A stretch of DNA of 64,000 nt from Neoarius graeffei (taxonomy: Eukaryota > Chordata > Actinopteri > Siluriformes > Ariidae). Position numbers and translations under genes: made by a program. Positions 21,069-32,604 of this stretch are shown piece by piece (positions within the stretch are counted from its first letter, which is position 1; each line of letters starts with the position of its first letter). The stretch lies in contig NC_083583.1 of assembly GCF_027579695.1 (NCBI RefSeq), positions 2,318,625 through 2,382,624 on the forward strand, written 5' to 3'. Below the pieces are notes generated by a model, which worked only from the letters and a program-made list of their open reading frames with translations, did no database searches and was not told where the DNA came from.

Positions 21069-22689
21069 GAAATGTTTGCTTGTTTAAATTTGTTGAGAAA
21101 AGTCTATAGTTTCCATGGGGTGTACTTATTTTTTCACATGACTGAAAAGTGCAAGTTTAAGTGTAGGTCCATGAACAGAGAAATGTTTTAATCTAGATTT
21201 AAAGATATCTAAATTTGTGGCACGTTTAACATCGTCTGGGAGCTGATTCCCGTTTGGTTTGGTATAAAAGCTAAATGCTGTTTCGCCGTGTTCAGGGTTT
21301 TACCAGCCGACAGATCCTGGACACATGGCTCGAAGAGACCTGCTGGGTTTCTGTTCTTTTAGCACATCACAGATGTATTCAGGATCCAGACCATTTTGTG
21401 ATTTATAGAAGCAACATTTTGAAATAAATTCTGTACCTAACTGGAAGCCAGTGGGAAGATTTTACAATCCAGGTGTTCTTATCCAGAGTGACATTATTGG
21501 GGGGGATGCTGGTGCCTTGCTCAAGGACACGTCAGCCATTTCTGCTGGTCCAGGGACTCAAACCAACAACCTTTTGGGCCCAAAGCTGCTTCTCTAACCT
21601 TTAGGCCATGGTTTCCTGTTTTAGCACTGCAGTCACATCCTCTGTTCTCTTAAAACCCTCACCCTTCTGATTAGACGTCTTTCAGCAGCATTTTGGAAGA
21701 GTTGCAGCTTTATAATCGCCTTTTTTTGTTGTTGTTGTTGTTGTTACTCCGGTTCCAGGAGTCGACCTGCTGCCAATCAAGGCATGGATTAGTTTATCAG
21801 GGTCTTGGAGGGACAACAAGCTTTGAATTCCAGTGAAGTTTACTTACTTTCTCTGGTTAATAATGCTGTGATCTGAATCCATTCCAACATCAAGATTTCA
21901 GACTTGGTCTGTGGTTTTTAGTCCCCTGGGGCCTCATGTACAAAGACCTGCGTGGATTTCCCACTAAATATGTGCGCACGTCAAAATCAGGAAATTTGCG
22001 TACGACCAAAAAAATCCGGATGTATCAATCAGTGCGTACGAAGGTTTCCACGCATTCTCCTGTTGTACATCCCGATCAACGTGGAATTCGGCGCACATGC
22101 ACGAGCCCCGTTCCCCGCCCCGTCTCCTCCCTCAATTATTCCACACTGAATATGTTAATTAGTATAAATAGACCTGCAGTAAGGCCCGCGTTAGGTAAAA
22201 GACATGGCAACTTTTACTAACGCGTTAATGTTAATTAAATGTTAGAAATCTCACGTTAATCAAATTAACATTTAACATTTATTATTAACATTTAACATTA
22301 ACATTTATTTGCGTTAATCCCTGCCTTTAGCACAGTGTAATAGAATTCACATACATCACTTAATTGTTCTGTCACCTCCAATTAAAGTGATGTTCAAAGT
22401 GTATGCTATGAGACATGCAACGGTCACTGATTGTATGCCACTGAATGTGAATGTAGCCTATACCAAGATAACGGTATGATTCGCATCGTCCGCAGTGCCT
22501 GCGCCACAATGAGTGTCTATTTGAGTTACATGGGTTTTGAAAACAAAAAAACACCTTTAGTGCTCTAATGTGTACATTTTTTCGGGGACACCCTGTATTT
22601 GAGGAAATGTCTTCCTCTCTTAGTAGGCCCAATATTCCTAGCCACATGTAACCAGAAATAAAACATGTGCACATATTTTCCACAATAGG

Positions 22690-23033
22690 ATTTTAATGAC
22701 AAATGTATTCTAGCAGGGTGCCAGGGAACAACAGGAGGCCCCCAGTCCATCCCACCCGAGCAGGAAGAGGACCCCCAGCCGAGCGGATCCAGCGTCACTG
22801 TCACCTGCCCCCCTTCTCCACGGCCTGCCCCTGTCGCCGGGTCCACAGGCCGGGTGCTGACGCGCGCGGTCCTTGAGTCGCAGGGGGAAATTTTAAAGGG
22901 GATAGAGGCGATTAACGACAACCTCGAGGGAATCTGCGAGGAATTGAAGGAACTGAATAACACATTAAAAGAATATCTTAAAAAATGAATGGTGTCCCGT
23001 CTGTCCTTACCTTTTCACATTGTGGCTATTAAG
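22690..23033 (+). pseudogene. Myb/SANT-like (NAIF1-type) accessory protein, C-terminal fragment
   Basis: An open plus-strand frame without its own start encodes a Pro/Ser-rich linker and then a C-terminal helix, LESQGEILKGIEAI... This matches the tail of the SANT/NAIF1-like DNA-binding protein that Harbinger elements encode beside their transposase. The DNA-binding N-terminus is gone. Confidence 0.45.
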
Positions 23034-23254
23034 CGCTGCCGGGTTTGTATGCCATGTCGCTGTGGCACCTCGTTGTGAGGCCCAGGGTCTGGGTCCTCCG
23101 GCAGGTCTCGCTCCATTATTGGCACGCCGTGCCGCTGCGCCACATTGTGTAACACGCCACACACTGCGGTTGTGTCTGATTTGTACGCACTTGGAAATCG
23201 TTTCATATATTGATCTTGGTAATTATGTGATAAGGCTACCCCACGCAACATCAA
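23015..23254 (-). pseudogene. HARBI1-like transposase, C-terminal fragment
   Basis: The minus-strand frame contains VCGVLHNVAQRHGVPI, the characteristic 'CxxLHNxA' region near the end of PIF/Harbinger transposases. It overlaps the accessory-protein end in the opposite direction. The DDE core is missing. Confidence 0.6.
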
Positions 23255-23754
23255 CTAATAATATTTCAGTCTGACACCTTGCGGCAAATGCGCGAGGAAG
23301 ATCTATTAAGCTAGCTGCAATGCATGGTCCTGCATGTGCATTCTTTAATTTAATTAATTAACCAATAGTCAATGGGAATAATATCGAAATGATATTGCTG
23401 GGGTTTCTCATTTCCCATAATTACAATATGGAAGGGATGGTTGATGGATCTGTTGGCATTTACCCAACAGTCTCGCATTATGTGTCTCGACAATGTTGTA
23501 TGACTGACATACATTTCAATTCACGCATCCTGATGTTCCGATGCATTTTTGGATGCCTCTTATCGCCATGTCATGACTCTTGACCGAGTAGGCCTAAATG
23601 TAGTTGCGTTGCTCTGCCTCTAAGTGTCGCCAAGTACCAAGATGCACCAGAAATGTGCGTACGCCAGCCATGAGGTTTGCGTAGAGTACCGCACTTTTCC
23701 ACGCCAAGTCAATCTTTGTACATACGAATGTTTGCGCAGAAAGTGACGTACGTA

Positions 23755-26700
23755 CCCCTCCTAGAACTGCCACCTTATTGTGGTGGAGGGGTTTGTGTGC
23801 TTGAATGATCCTAGGAGCTATGTTGTCGGGGGCATTATGCCCCTGTTAGGGTTTCCCAAGGCAGACAGGTCCTAGGTGACAGGCCAGACCAAGAGCAGTT
23901 CACCAAAAAACCCCTATGGAGAAAAAATCCAGGACCGTGACGTCGCCCGGTAGGACGCAGCCGGGGCCCCACCCTGGAGCCAGGCCCGGGGTTGGGGCTC
24001 GTATGCGAGCGCTTGGTGGCCGGGCCTTTGCCCATGGGGCCCGGCCGGGCTCAGCCCGAAGAGGTGACGTGGGCCCGACCTCCTGTGGGTTCACCACCCA
24101 CAGAGGTAGCAGTAGGGGTTTGGTGCAGTGTGGATTGGGTGGCAGTCGAAGGCAGGGGCCTCGACGACCTGATCCCCGGACACAGCGGCTGGCTGTTGGG
24201 ACATGGAATGTCACTTCACTGGGGGGGAAGGAGCCTGAGCTTGTGCGGGAGGTTGAGAGGTACCGGCTAGAGATAGTCGGGCTCACCTCCACGCACAGCT
24301 TGGGCTCTGGAACCCAGCTCCTCGAGAGGGGCTGGACTTTCCACTTCTCTGGAGTCGCCCGTGGTGAGCGGCGGCGGGCTGGTGTGGGCTTCCTTATAGC
24401 TCCCCAGCTCAGCCGCCATGTGTTGGAGTTTACCCCAGTGAACGAGAGGGTCGCCTCTCTGCGCCTTCGGATTGGGGAGAGGGCTCTTGCTGTTGTTTGT
24501 GCCTACGGGCCAAATAGCAGTATAGAGTATCCGGCCTTCTTGGAGTCCCTGGGAGAGGTACTGAGGGGTGCTCAGACTGGGGACTCCATTGTGCTACTGG
24601 GGGACTTCAATGCTCACGTGGACGATGACAGTGACACCTGGAGGGGCGTGGTTGGGAGGAACGGCCTCCCCGATCTGAACCCGAGTGGTGTTTTGTTATT
24701 GGACTTCTGTGCTAGTCACAGTTTGTCCATAACGAACACCATGTTCGAGCATAGGGGTGTCCATAAGTGCACGTGGCACCAGGACACCTTAGGTCGGAGG
24801 TCGATGATCGACTTTGTAGTCGTGTCATCTGATCTCCGACCCTATGTCTTGGACACTCGGGTGAAGAGAGGGGCTGAGTTGTCAACTGATCACCACCTGG
24901 TGGTGAGTTGGATCCGCTGGCGGAGGAGGAAGCTGGACAGACCTGGCAGGCCCAAACATATGGTGAGGGTCTGCTGGGAACGTCTGGCCGAGCACTCTGT
25001 TGGGGAGGTCTTTAACTCCCACCTCCGGGAGAGCTTTTCCCAGCTTCCGAGGGAGGCGGGGGACATTGAGTCTGAGTGGACCATGTTCTCTACCTCCATT
25101 GTGGACGCAGCTGTTCGGAGCTGTGGCCGCAAGGTCTCCGGTGCCTGTCGTGGCGGCAATCCCCGAACCCGGTGGTGGACACCGGAAGTAAGGGATGCCG
25201 TCAAGCTGAAGAAGGAGTCCTATCGGGCCATGTTGACCTTCGGGACTCCTGAGGCAGCCGACGGGTATCGGCAGGCCAGGCGTGCTGCAGCTCGGGCAGT
25301 TGCAGAGGCAAAAACTCGGAACTGGGAGGAGTTCGGGGAGGCCATGGAGAAGGACTATCGGTCGGCCTCGAAGAAATTCTGGCAAACCGTCCGGCACCTC
25401 AGGAGGGGGAAGCAGTACTCTGCCAACACTGTTTACAGTGCGGGTGGGGAGCTGTTGACCTCGACTGGGGACATTGTCGGGCGGTGGAAGGAATACTTTG
25501 AGGATCTCCTCAATCCCACCATCATGTCTTCCACTGAGGAGACTGAGGCTGATGACTCAGAGGTGGACTCGTCCATTACCCAAGCCGAAGTCACTGAGGT
25601 GGTTTGCAAGCTCCTCGGTGGCAAGGCACCGGGGGTGGATGAGATCCGCCCTGAGTATCTCAAGTCTCTGGATGTTGTGGGGCTGTCTTGGTTGACACGC
25701 CTCTGCAACATCGCGTGGCGGTCGGGGACAGTGCCTCTGGAGTGGCAGACTGGGGTGGTGGTCCCTCTTTTTAAGAAAGGGGACTGGAGAGTGTGCTCCA
25801 ATTATAGGGGAATCACACTTCTCAGCCTCCCAGGGAAAGTTTACTCCAGGGTACTGGAGAGGAGAATTCGACCAATAGTCGAACCTCGGATCCAGGAGGA
25901 ACAATGCGGTTTTCGTCCTGGTCGCGGAACACTGGACCAGCTCTATACCCTTCATAGGGTGCTCGAGGGTTCATGGGAGTTTGCCCAACCAGTCCACATG
26001 TGCTTTGTGGATCTGGAGAAGGCATTCGACCGTGTCCCCCGTGGTATTCTGTGGGGGGTGCTTCGGGAGTATGGGGTTCGGGGCTCTTTGCTAAGGGCTG
26101 TCCGGTCCCTGTACGAACGGAGCAGGAGTCTGGTTCGCATTGCCGGCAGTAAGTCAGACCTGTTCCCAGTGCATGTTGGACTCCGTCAGGGCTGCCCTTT
26201 GTCACCGGTTCTGTTCATAATTTTTATGGACAGAATTTCTAGGCGCAGCCAGGGGCTGGAAGGAATCCTGTTTGGGAACCACAGGATTTCATCTCTGCTT
26301 TTTGCGGATGATGTTGTCCTGTTGGCTTCTTCAAACCAGGACCTTCAGCATGCACTGGGGCGATTTGCAGTCGAGTGTGAAGCGGCTGGGATGAGAATCA
26401 GCACCTCCAAGTCCGAGGCCATGGTTCTCGACCGGAAAAGGGTGGCTTGCCCTCTCCAGGTTGGTGGAGAAGTCCTGCCTCAAGTGGAGGAGTTTAAGTA
26501 TCTCGGGATCTTGTTCACGAGTGAGGGAAGGATGGAGCGTGAGATCGACAGGCGGATCAGTGCAGCCTCCGCAGTGATGCGGTCGCTTTACCGGTCCGTC
26601 GTGGTGAAGAAGGAGCTGAGCCAAAAGGCGAAGCTCTCAATTTACCGGTCGATCTACGTTCCGACTCTCACCTATGGTCATGAGCTTTGGGTAATGACAG

Positions 26701-27112
26701 AAAGAACAAGATCGCGGATACAAGCGGCTGAAATGAGTTTCCTTCGCAGGGTGGCTGGGCGCTCCCTTAGAGATAGGGTGAGAAGCACAGTCACTCGGGA
26801 GGAGCTCGGAGTAGAGCCGCTGCTCCTCCACATCGAGAGGAACCAGCTGAGGTGGCTCGGGCATCTTTTTCGGATGCCTCCTGGACGCCTCCCTGGGGAG
26901 GTGTTCCAGGCATGTCCCCCTGGGAGGAGGCCCCGGGGAAGACCCAGGACACGCTGGAGGGACTATGTCTCTCGGCTGGCCTGGGAACGCCTCGGTGTTC
27001 TTCCCGAGGAGCTGGCCGAGGTGTCTGGGGAAAGGGAAGTTTGGGCTTCCATGCTTAGACTGCTGCCTCCGCGACCCGGTCCTGGATAAGCGGAAGAAGA
27101 CGAGACGAGACG
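23755..27112 (+). mobile_element. Full-length Rex3-type RTE LINE with 13-bp TSD
   Basis: Flanked by the 13-bp direct repeat AGTGACGTACGTA (23742-23754 and 27113-27125). It begins cccctcctagaactgccacc, has a short 5' UTR, one long frame and a very short 3' UTR ending in (GACGA)n. This compact single-ORF layout fits the RTE clade. It inserted into the Harbinger-like element. Confidence 0.85.
23916..27089 (+). CDS. Rex3/RTE endonuclease-reverse transcriptase, intact
   Basis: An uninterrupted 1057-codon frame. The apurinic-type endonuclease covers about residues 90-335 (GTWNVTS near 94, GDFNAHVD near 228, TDHHLVV near 323). The reverse transcriptase follows, with [32 protein letters not shown] and the catalytic FADDVV near 794, then the thumb (FKYLGIL). 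The RTE-type C-terminus, [19 protein letters not shown], is complete. All catalytic boxes are present, so the element could be recently active. The first 90 residues are Pro/Arg-rich and the true start may be a later codon. Confidence 0.9.
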   Translation: MEKKSRTVTSPGRTQPGPHPGARPGVGARMRALGGRAFAHGARPGSARRGDVGPTSCGFTTHRGSSRGLVQCGLGGSRRQGPRRPDPRTQRLAVGTWNVTSLGGKEPELVREVERYRLEIVGLTSTHSLGSGTQLLERGWTFHFSGVARGERRRAGVGFLIAPQLSRHVLEFTPVNERVASLRLRIGERALAVVCAYGPNSSIEYPAFLESLGEVLRGAQTGDSIVLLGDFNAHVDDDSDTWRGVVGRNGLPDLNPSGVLLLDFCASHSLSITNTMFEHRGVHKCTWHQDTLGRRSMIDFVVVSSDLRPYVLDTRVKRGAELSTDHHLVVSWIRWRRRKLDRPGRPKHMVRVCWERLAEHSVGEVFNSHLRESFSQLPREAGDIESEWTMFSTSIVDAAVRSCGRKVSGACRGGNPRTRWWTPEVRDAVKLKKESYRAMLTFGTPEAADGYRQARRAAARAVAEAKTRNWEEFGEAMEKDYRSASKKFWQTVRHLRRGKQYSANTVYSAGGELLTSTGDIVGRWKEYFEDLLNPTIMSSTEETEADDSEVDSSITQAEVTEVVCKLLGGKAPGVDEIRPEYLKSLDVVGLSWLTRLCNIAWRSGTVPLEWQTGVVVPLFKKGDWRVCSNYRGITLLSLPGKVYSRVLERRIRPIVEPRIQEEQCGFRPGRGTLDQLYTLHRVLEGSWEFAQPVHMCFVDLEKAFDRVPRGILWGVLREYGVRGSLLRAVRSLYERSRSLVRIAGSKSDLFPVHVGLRQGCPLSPVLFIIFMDRISRRSQGLEGILFGNHRISSLLFADDVVLLASSNQDLQHALGRFAVECEAAGMRISTSKSEAMVLDRKRVACPLQVGGEVLPQVEEFKYLGILFTSEGRMEREIDRRISAASAVMRSLYRSVVVKKELSQKAKLSIYRSIYVPTLTYGHELWVMTERTRSRIQAAEMSFLRRVAGRSLRDRVRSTVTREELGVEPLLLHIERNQLRWLGHLFRMPPGRLPGEVFQACPPGRRPRGRPRTRWRDYVSRLAWERLGVLPEELAEVSGEREVWASMLRLLPPRPGPG

Positions 27113-27700
27113 AGTGACGTACGTAGCTTTTTTGTGCGTACGCAAGCTTTGTACATGAGGCCCCTGGAGTCGAGATGTTCACTGATTCTGATTCGGTCCT
27201 CTACAAGCAATGTTGTACTTCTGAACTATGATTTGAACAAATAGGAGCTAATAGAGATTGAATAAAATGGGTCCCAGAATTTATCCCTGTGGGATTCCAC
27301 GTCAGTGTGATCCAATCCGATTGGTAACCACTAACAAGATAATCACAGTTTTCTAAATACGATCTGAACCATTTCAGGACTCTTCCCAAAAGCCCTACAC
27401 AATTTTCCAGTCTGGTTCGGAGTGTGCTGCGGTCTACAGGATCAACAGCAGCACTCAGGTTCAGTAAAAAACGAACCTGTGATAAAAATAAATGGTTTTA
27501 ATATTTGTTGAATTCCCTCTGGGAGAGAACCTGTCTGGAAAAATCACATCCTGAACATTTGTGATGTGAGTAACATGTGATCAGCACCTTCACAGTCCTG
27601 AGGATGGAGGAACATGTAGAGGAGCTCAGATTCTTCTCCATCTACAACATTTTTAATTGCTGTTCTTCTCAGGCTTGTGCACATGGACATGGTGATCAGT

Positions 27701-28833
27701 TTAAATCTGAACACTGATACAGTCCTTGCAAAACATTTTGACGGATTTTGTGTCCTGAAACCATTTCAGTGTTGTTTGGGATGGACGTTTTGGCTCATTA
27801 TCATCATGTTGACACATTAATCTATGGATAAGTTTTAATCTCGTTCCAGAGGCAACCTGCTTTAGAGGTGAAATATCCTGGCAAAATTTGTCACCGACCT
27901 TCACAAGAGTCACAAAATCTCCTCAAAATTGCATTCATCAAAAACATTGAAAGAGTTTCTGGAAATGGAGAGCAATTTAAAAAAAAAACGTCTGGACATC
28001 CTTTTCCCTTTTCCTTCTTGACAAAGATGCCAATCTGTGCATTTTTAAAGTAATTCTTTTCACAAATCAGTAATTCTTCAGAAAGAAAGATGTGTTTGTG
28101 ATATATTTGTGTTTATATGGATCTGTTACAGAACCTCAACCACTGAACTGACATTAATTCTAAACTCAGAATTTTAATCCACAAACTTCTAGAAATGTTT
28201 TTTAAATTTAACACAGCTGTAACTCGAGTGTGTTAATAAGGAGTCGTTAATCTTTCCTCTACACTGAGGATGACAAATAATGGGAAGTCCCGTCTGTCCC
28301 CCGGCTCATGTGTTCATCTGGACCCAACGCTGACGACTGCACAAAGATCTCACACACAGCGTGGTGTGTATCTGAAACTGAAGGGTGACAGACAAACAGA
28401 CTTTTTCAGTTCCACGTGTTTGAGAAGCATCGTGGTCCCTCTCCTGATCTGAGATCATGACACTGATCCTCACTGTAACACAATAATCGTGTCACTGAAT
28501 AACACAAAAGTCACTCTGTTATACACTGAATCACATTCCGGAATTTTTCAGCAGGATTAAAACGTTTTCTGCTCTTACAGACGTGTCTCTATTCAGCTTT
28601 ACTGTGTCAGTAGTGTTGAGTCATGTTCCCATGACTTCATGACCAGATTAAAGGAAATGTTCAACCTGTAGGACACAACCGTTCACAATGAAAACAGGAA
28701 GTGAGGTCTGAGAGGTGGGCTTTCACATCCGTTTATAATCTACAGTTCACAGCAAAAATATATTCACTTTGGACTTCCAAACAGAAACACAAAATGTGAT
28801 TCATTTTAGTTTTGAGCTCTAATCAGAACAATA
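27701..28833. other. No recognisable feature
   Basis: Unique-looking or decayed sequence. Short frames here show no domain or splice context. Confidence 0.4.
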
Positions 28834-28855
28834 GATTATTAATAACTATTTTTTT

Positions 28856-29150
28856 GAAGAAGAAAGAAGAAACCTTTATTCGTCACATGCACACTTCAAG
28901 CACAGTGAAATTCATCCTCTGCATTTAATCCATCTGAAGCAGTGAACACACACACACACCCAGAGCAGTGGGCAGCCACACCAGAGCGCCCGGGGAGCAG
29001 TCAGGGGTTCGGTACCTCGCTCAAGGGCACCTCAGCCCAAGGCCGCCCCACGCCAACCTAACTGCATGTCTTTGGACTGTGGGGGAAACCGGAGCACCCG
29101 GAGGAAACCCACGCGGACACGGGGAGAACATGCAAACTCCGCACAGAAAG
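28856..29150 (-). mobile_element. 5'-truncated SINE with 22-bp TSD
   Basis: Minus-oriented SINE body and tail. It is flanked by 22-bp direct repeats starting gattattaataactatt (28834-28855 and 29151-29172). The tRNA head is missing, which fits truncated reverse transcription by a LINE machinery. Confidence 0.85.
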
Positions 29151-30039
29151 GATTATTAATAACTATTTTTTTTTTGTATCAGAGAAGCCTTTACACTACA
29201 GAGCTGCTGAGTTCTGCACTCTGATTGGTCAGAAGGGAAGGTGTTGATTAATTCTCTACAACAGCAGCTCCGACTGTAGTGCAGCTGCACATCACAGGTT
29301 TATTTATAATTAATGTTCTCATTTCCATAGTAACAGTTCAGTCACAGGAACATGTACAGGAGACGCTCCACTGATAATAAACAGATTTTTTTTAAATAGC
29401 TTGTGAATGATAAATGATATGGTGAAGTTTTCCTAAAGTGAGGACATGTATGTGTGCGTGTGTGTGTAACGTCTCTGGAAGGAGTCTCCAGTGTCAGCGC
29501 TGTGTAACAGTCAGAGGTGAAGCTGGAACTGCAAGATCTCAGATGACTTCCGGACGGAAGAGTTTTATTAAATTTAAAAGAGAGAATAAAGAGACTCTGA
29601 TGAGGGAACGGCTGTTTAGTCGCTATAGTATAAAGTGAAACAGGAACTCACTTGTATCAAAACATTAAATGTAACTATAAATGGATAAAAATTATGATGT
29701 ACTTTAAAAAAAGAAAAACTTGTAATTGTTGGCATATTGCTGTGGTAGAAAATACAGTAAAACACTTCAGGATAAAATGTAAATAATCAACCTCAAGGTC
29801 AAGTAAAATATATCCAGATTTAAAAAAATATAACATGACGGAGCTTTATGATTTCCTCATTTCACCCCAAACAGCGGTATAAACCAAAATCCCACCTCTG
29901 TTCCACTTAAAGAGGAAATGATCCCCAAAATAATCCCTCCTACACACACACACACACACATGCACACACACACACAGAGTTTAAAAATTCATCCACTCTA
30001 TGCCATCACGCATTTGGCAGTTTCCTCTATTTAACAGTG

Positions 30040-30041
<2 letters not shown>

Positions 30042-30108
<67 letters not shown>
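30042..30108. repeat. (GT)n microsatellite
   Basis: About 33 GT units. A separate interrupted (CA)n lies at about 29942-29977. No gene is seen in 29173-30520. Confidence 0.9.
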
Positions 30109-30110
<2 letters not shown>

Positions 30111-30522
30111 TTGGTAATTGAGTGATCTCCCCATGTCACTCAGGGACAGCAGTAAAAACCCTGTTGTGTAATTTTCCACAGAAGCGTCACAACTTTCTTC
30201 TGATTTTCTTTTCCACAGTTTACCAACGAGTGACTTTCTTTTCCACTGTGCTTTTAATTTCTTTACCCAATCTGATCTGTCACTGAAATTCTGCTCAATT
30301 ACAGAGAAAAAAAAAACCCAGCAAAGACACTCATTCCTGCCAAGTACACATCAGCATTATTAACATAAGATAAAATTTTGTCGTAATTTTTAATGAAATT
30401 TGGTTATTTCATACATAACTCTGTCAGATGAACACAAAGTTATCTATTTCCACAAAAAATGTTAATTTGTTGTTCTTTAGTGTATTAAATGAGTTGATAT
30501 AACAGCTGCAGAGTGTGTACGG

Positions 30523-31470
30523 GTGCAAGTGTGTAAGTGTGCAGTGTGTAAGTGTGCAGTGTGCAATGTGCAAGTGTACAGTGTGTGTGGTGTGTAGTTT
30601 GTAGAGTGCAGTGTGCAGTGTGTAAGTGTGCAGTGTGTAAGTGTGCAGTGTGTAAGTGTGCAGTGTGTAAGTGTGTGTGGTGTGTAGTTTGTAGAGTGCA
30701 GTGTGCAGTGTGTAAGTGTGCAGTGTGTAAGTGTGCAGTGTGCAGTGTGTAAGTGTGTGTGGTGTGTAGTTTGTAGAGTGCAGTGTGCAGTGTGTAAGTG
30801 TGCAGTGTGTAAGTGTGCAGTGTGTAAGTGTGTGTGGTGTGTACTTTGTAGAGTGCAGTGTGTAAGTGCGCAGTGTGCAGTGTGTAAGTGCGCAGTGTGT
30901 AAGTGTGCAGTGTGCAGTGTGTAAGTGTGCAGTGTGCAGTGTGTAAGTGTGTGTGGTGTGTAGTTTGTAGAGTGCAGTGTGCAGTGTGTAAGTGTGCAGT
31001 GTGCAGTGTGTAAGTGTGTGTGATGTGTAGTTTGTAGAGTGCAGTGTGCAGTGTGTAAGTGTGCAGTGTGTAAGTGTGCAGTGTGTAAGTGTGTGTGGTG
31101 TGTACTTTGTAGAGTGCAGTGTGTAAGTGCGCAGTGTGCAGTGTGTAAGTGTGCAGTGTGTAAGTGTGTGTGGTGTGTAGTTTGTAGAGTGCAGTGTGTA
31201 AGTGTGCAGTGTGTAGTTTGTAGAGTGCAGTGTGTAACTGTGCAGTGTGTAGTGTGCAGAGTGCAGTGTGTAAGTGTGCAGTGTGTAAGTGTGCAGTGTG
31301 TAGAGTGCAGTGTGTAGTGTGTAGTTTGTAGAGTGCAGTGTGTAACTGTGCAGTGTGCAGTGTGTAGTGTGCAGAGTGCAGTGTGTAAGTGTGCAGTGTG
31401 TAGTGTGTGTGTGTGTGTGTGGTGTGTAGTTTGTAGAGTGCAGTGTGCAGTGTGTAAGTGTGTAGTGTGC
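30523..31470. repeat. GT-rich minisatellite
   Basis: Nearly 1 kb of variable combinations of three short modules: AGTGTGCAGTGTGTA, AGTGTGTGTGGTGTGTAG and TTTGTAGAGTGCAGTGTGC. Higher-order units of roughly 85-180 bp recur. All long frames are repeat artefacts (H/T/L or C/V/Q rich). Confidence 0.9.
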
Positions 31471-31593
31471 AGTTTTTTTCGTAAGAACGCCAAGACCGGA
31501 AGCTTTCTTTTTTCTCCTCCTGCATAAAGACCACAAGCGGAGGCCATCCACAGCAGATCTGCTTTAATATCAACAGCTCTTCGATTAAGGGGC

Positions 31594-32508
31594 GTGAATC
31601 TTTTCATCATGGCACACCTTCAGCCTGTTCAGTGTGCTGAGTGCAGGATGTTTCGTCATTCTTCCTCTAGTGATAGCTTTATTTGTGATAAATGCAGATT
31701 AGTTAGCTCTCTGATGGAGAAGATTGCAGTTCTAGAAGCGCGTATCCAGGCTTTAGAGAAGGTCAGTGAGAATAAGAACAGTGTAGTTTCTGTAGGGGAA
31801 AGTCTGGATGCCCTAGGTGGAGTTAGTAATCCCCCAACTCCGGCATTAGAGCCCTTACAGCGGGGCGAATGGGTGACGGCTCGGCGGCATAAGCGTAGAG
31901 CCAAAGCTACCGCTGAGGCTTGCCCACGGGAGCACCACTCCTCTCTGCGTCACGTGTCGAACAGGTTTGCTCTCCTTAGTGATGCACCCACTGAGAAACC
32001 TGAAAGAGCTTTGGTTATAGGGGACTCTATCATACGGCATGTGAAATTAGCTCAGCCTTTAGGGGCACCAACAGCTTTAGTCAGGTGTATACCGGGAGCC
32101 AGGGTGCCGGACATAGCAGGTAATCTTAGGTTCTTAAGCAAGCACAGGTTCTCAAAGATAGTTATCCATGCAGGAGCTAATGATATACGCCTTCGTCAGT
32201 CTGAGGTTACTAAGAGTAACTTTGTAGAGGTGTTTAAATTAGCGAAGGTGATGTCCGATGCTGTAGTATGCTCTGGCCCCATCCCAATGCGGCGTGGCGA
32301 TGTAGCTTACAGCAGGTTATGGTCGCTGAACTGCTGGTTGTCCAGGTGGTGCTCTGAAAAGAGTGTGGGCTTTATAGATAATTGGGCTAATTTTGAGGGC
32401 ACTGCTGGCCTGTTAGGGCGGGACGGTATCCATCCCACTCGGGAAGGTGCTGCTCTCATTTCCTGCAGCATAGGTCATAGTCTCAGAACAGGCCTAGTTA
32501 ATTTCTGA
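31594..32508 (+). CDS. LINE ORF1 with SGNH-hydrolase (esterase) domain
   Basis: A 304-codon frame. The N-terminus has paired cysteines (CAEC ... CDKC), suggesting a zinc-binding knuckle, then a short coiled coil (MEKIAVLEARIQALEKV). The C-terminal half carries the SGNH/GDSL-type boxes in order: VIGDSIIRH (block I), HAGANDIR (block III, GxND) and GRDGIHPT (block V, DxxH). Esterase-type ORF1 proteins are known for CR1/L2 LINEs and are thought to assist RNP or membrane association. ATG at 31594 or 31609 are both possible starts. Confidence 0.8.
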   Translation: MNLFIMAHLQPVQCAECRMFRHSSSSDSFICDKCRLVSSLMEKIAVLEARIQALEKVSENKNSVVSVGESLDALGGVSNPPTPALEPLQRGEWVTARRHKRRAKATAEACPREHHSSLRHVSNRFALLSDAPTEKPERALVIGDSIIRHVKLAQPLGAPTALVRCIPGARVPDIAGNLRFLSKHRFSKIVIHAGANDIRLRQSEVTKSNFVEVFKLAKVMSDAVVCSGPIPMRRGDVAYSRLWSLNCWLSRWCSEKSVGFIDNWANFEGTAGLLGRDGIHPTREGAALISCSIGHSLRTGLVNF

Positions 32509-32604
32509 CAATCCAGAGCCAAGGCCAGGGAGCAGACGAACAGGCTAAACCGACTGTCTGCTAGCTGCACAGAGTCGTCACTCAGGGCCCACTACATCGA
32601 GACT

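Larger units (their letters stand above)
17588..21144 (+). mobile_element. Dead Tc1-like transposon carrying nested insertions
   Basis: The left end (CAGTCATGTGAAAAAATAAG) and right end (complement, ending at 21144) are inverted, and a TA dinucleotide precedes the left end. The transposase is broken by a SINE (17930-18312) upstream of its start, an L2-type LINE (18346-19672) after the first eight codons, and later stops. A third repeat fragment (20661-21068) splits the right terminal repeat. Without insertions it would be about 1.5 kb. Confidence 0.75.
21928..27164. mobile_element. Harbinger-like DNA transposon remnant
   Basis: Both ends carry GGGGCCTCATGTACAAAG (left 21928-21945; right 27147-27164 as complement). 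It retains two converging gene remnants: a plus-strand SANT/NAIF1-like C-terminus (about 22690-23033) and a minus-strand transposase C-terminus (23254-23015). A Rex3-type LINE occupies 23755-27112. The target duplication is ambiguous (CCTGG or shorter), so superfamily assignment rests on the two gene remnants. Confidence 0.6.
21145..27700 (-). mobile_element. Minus-oriented LINE relic split by a DNA transposon
   Basis: The flanks 21145-21927 and 27165-27700 read as one decayed LINE in the minus direction. The complement of 27265-27310 matches the RT box 'P(Q)GSILGPILF' with stops. The middle is the Harbinger-like element. Outer boundaries are approximate. Confidence 0.45.

Noticed and set aside
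23900-24292. Minus-strand frames across the Rex3 element
   Set aside because: Shadows of the long plus-strand endonuclease/RT frame.
30424-31610. Three overlapping 360-377-codon histidine/threonine-rich frames
   Set aside because: They are translations of the GT-rich minisatellite in all three frames, so length has no meaning.
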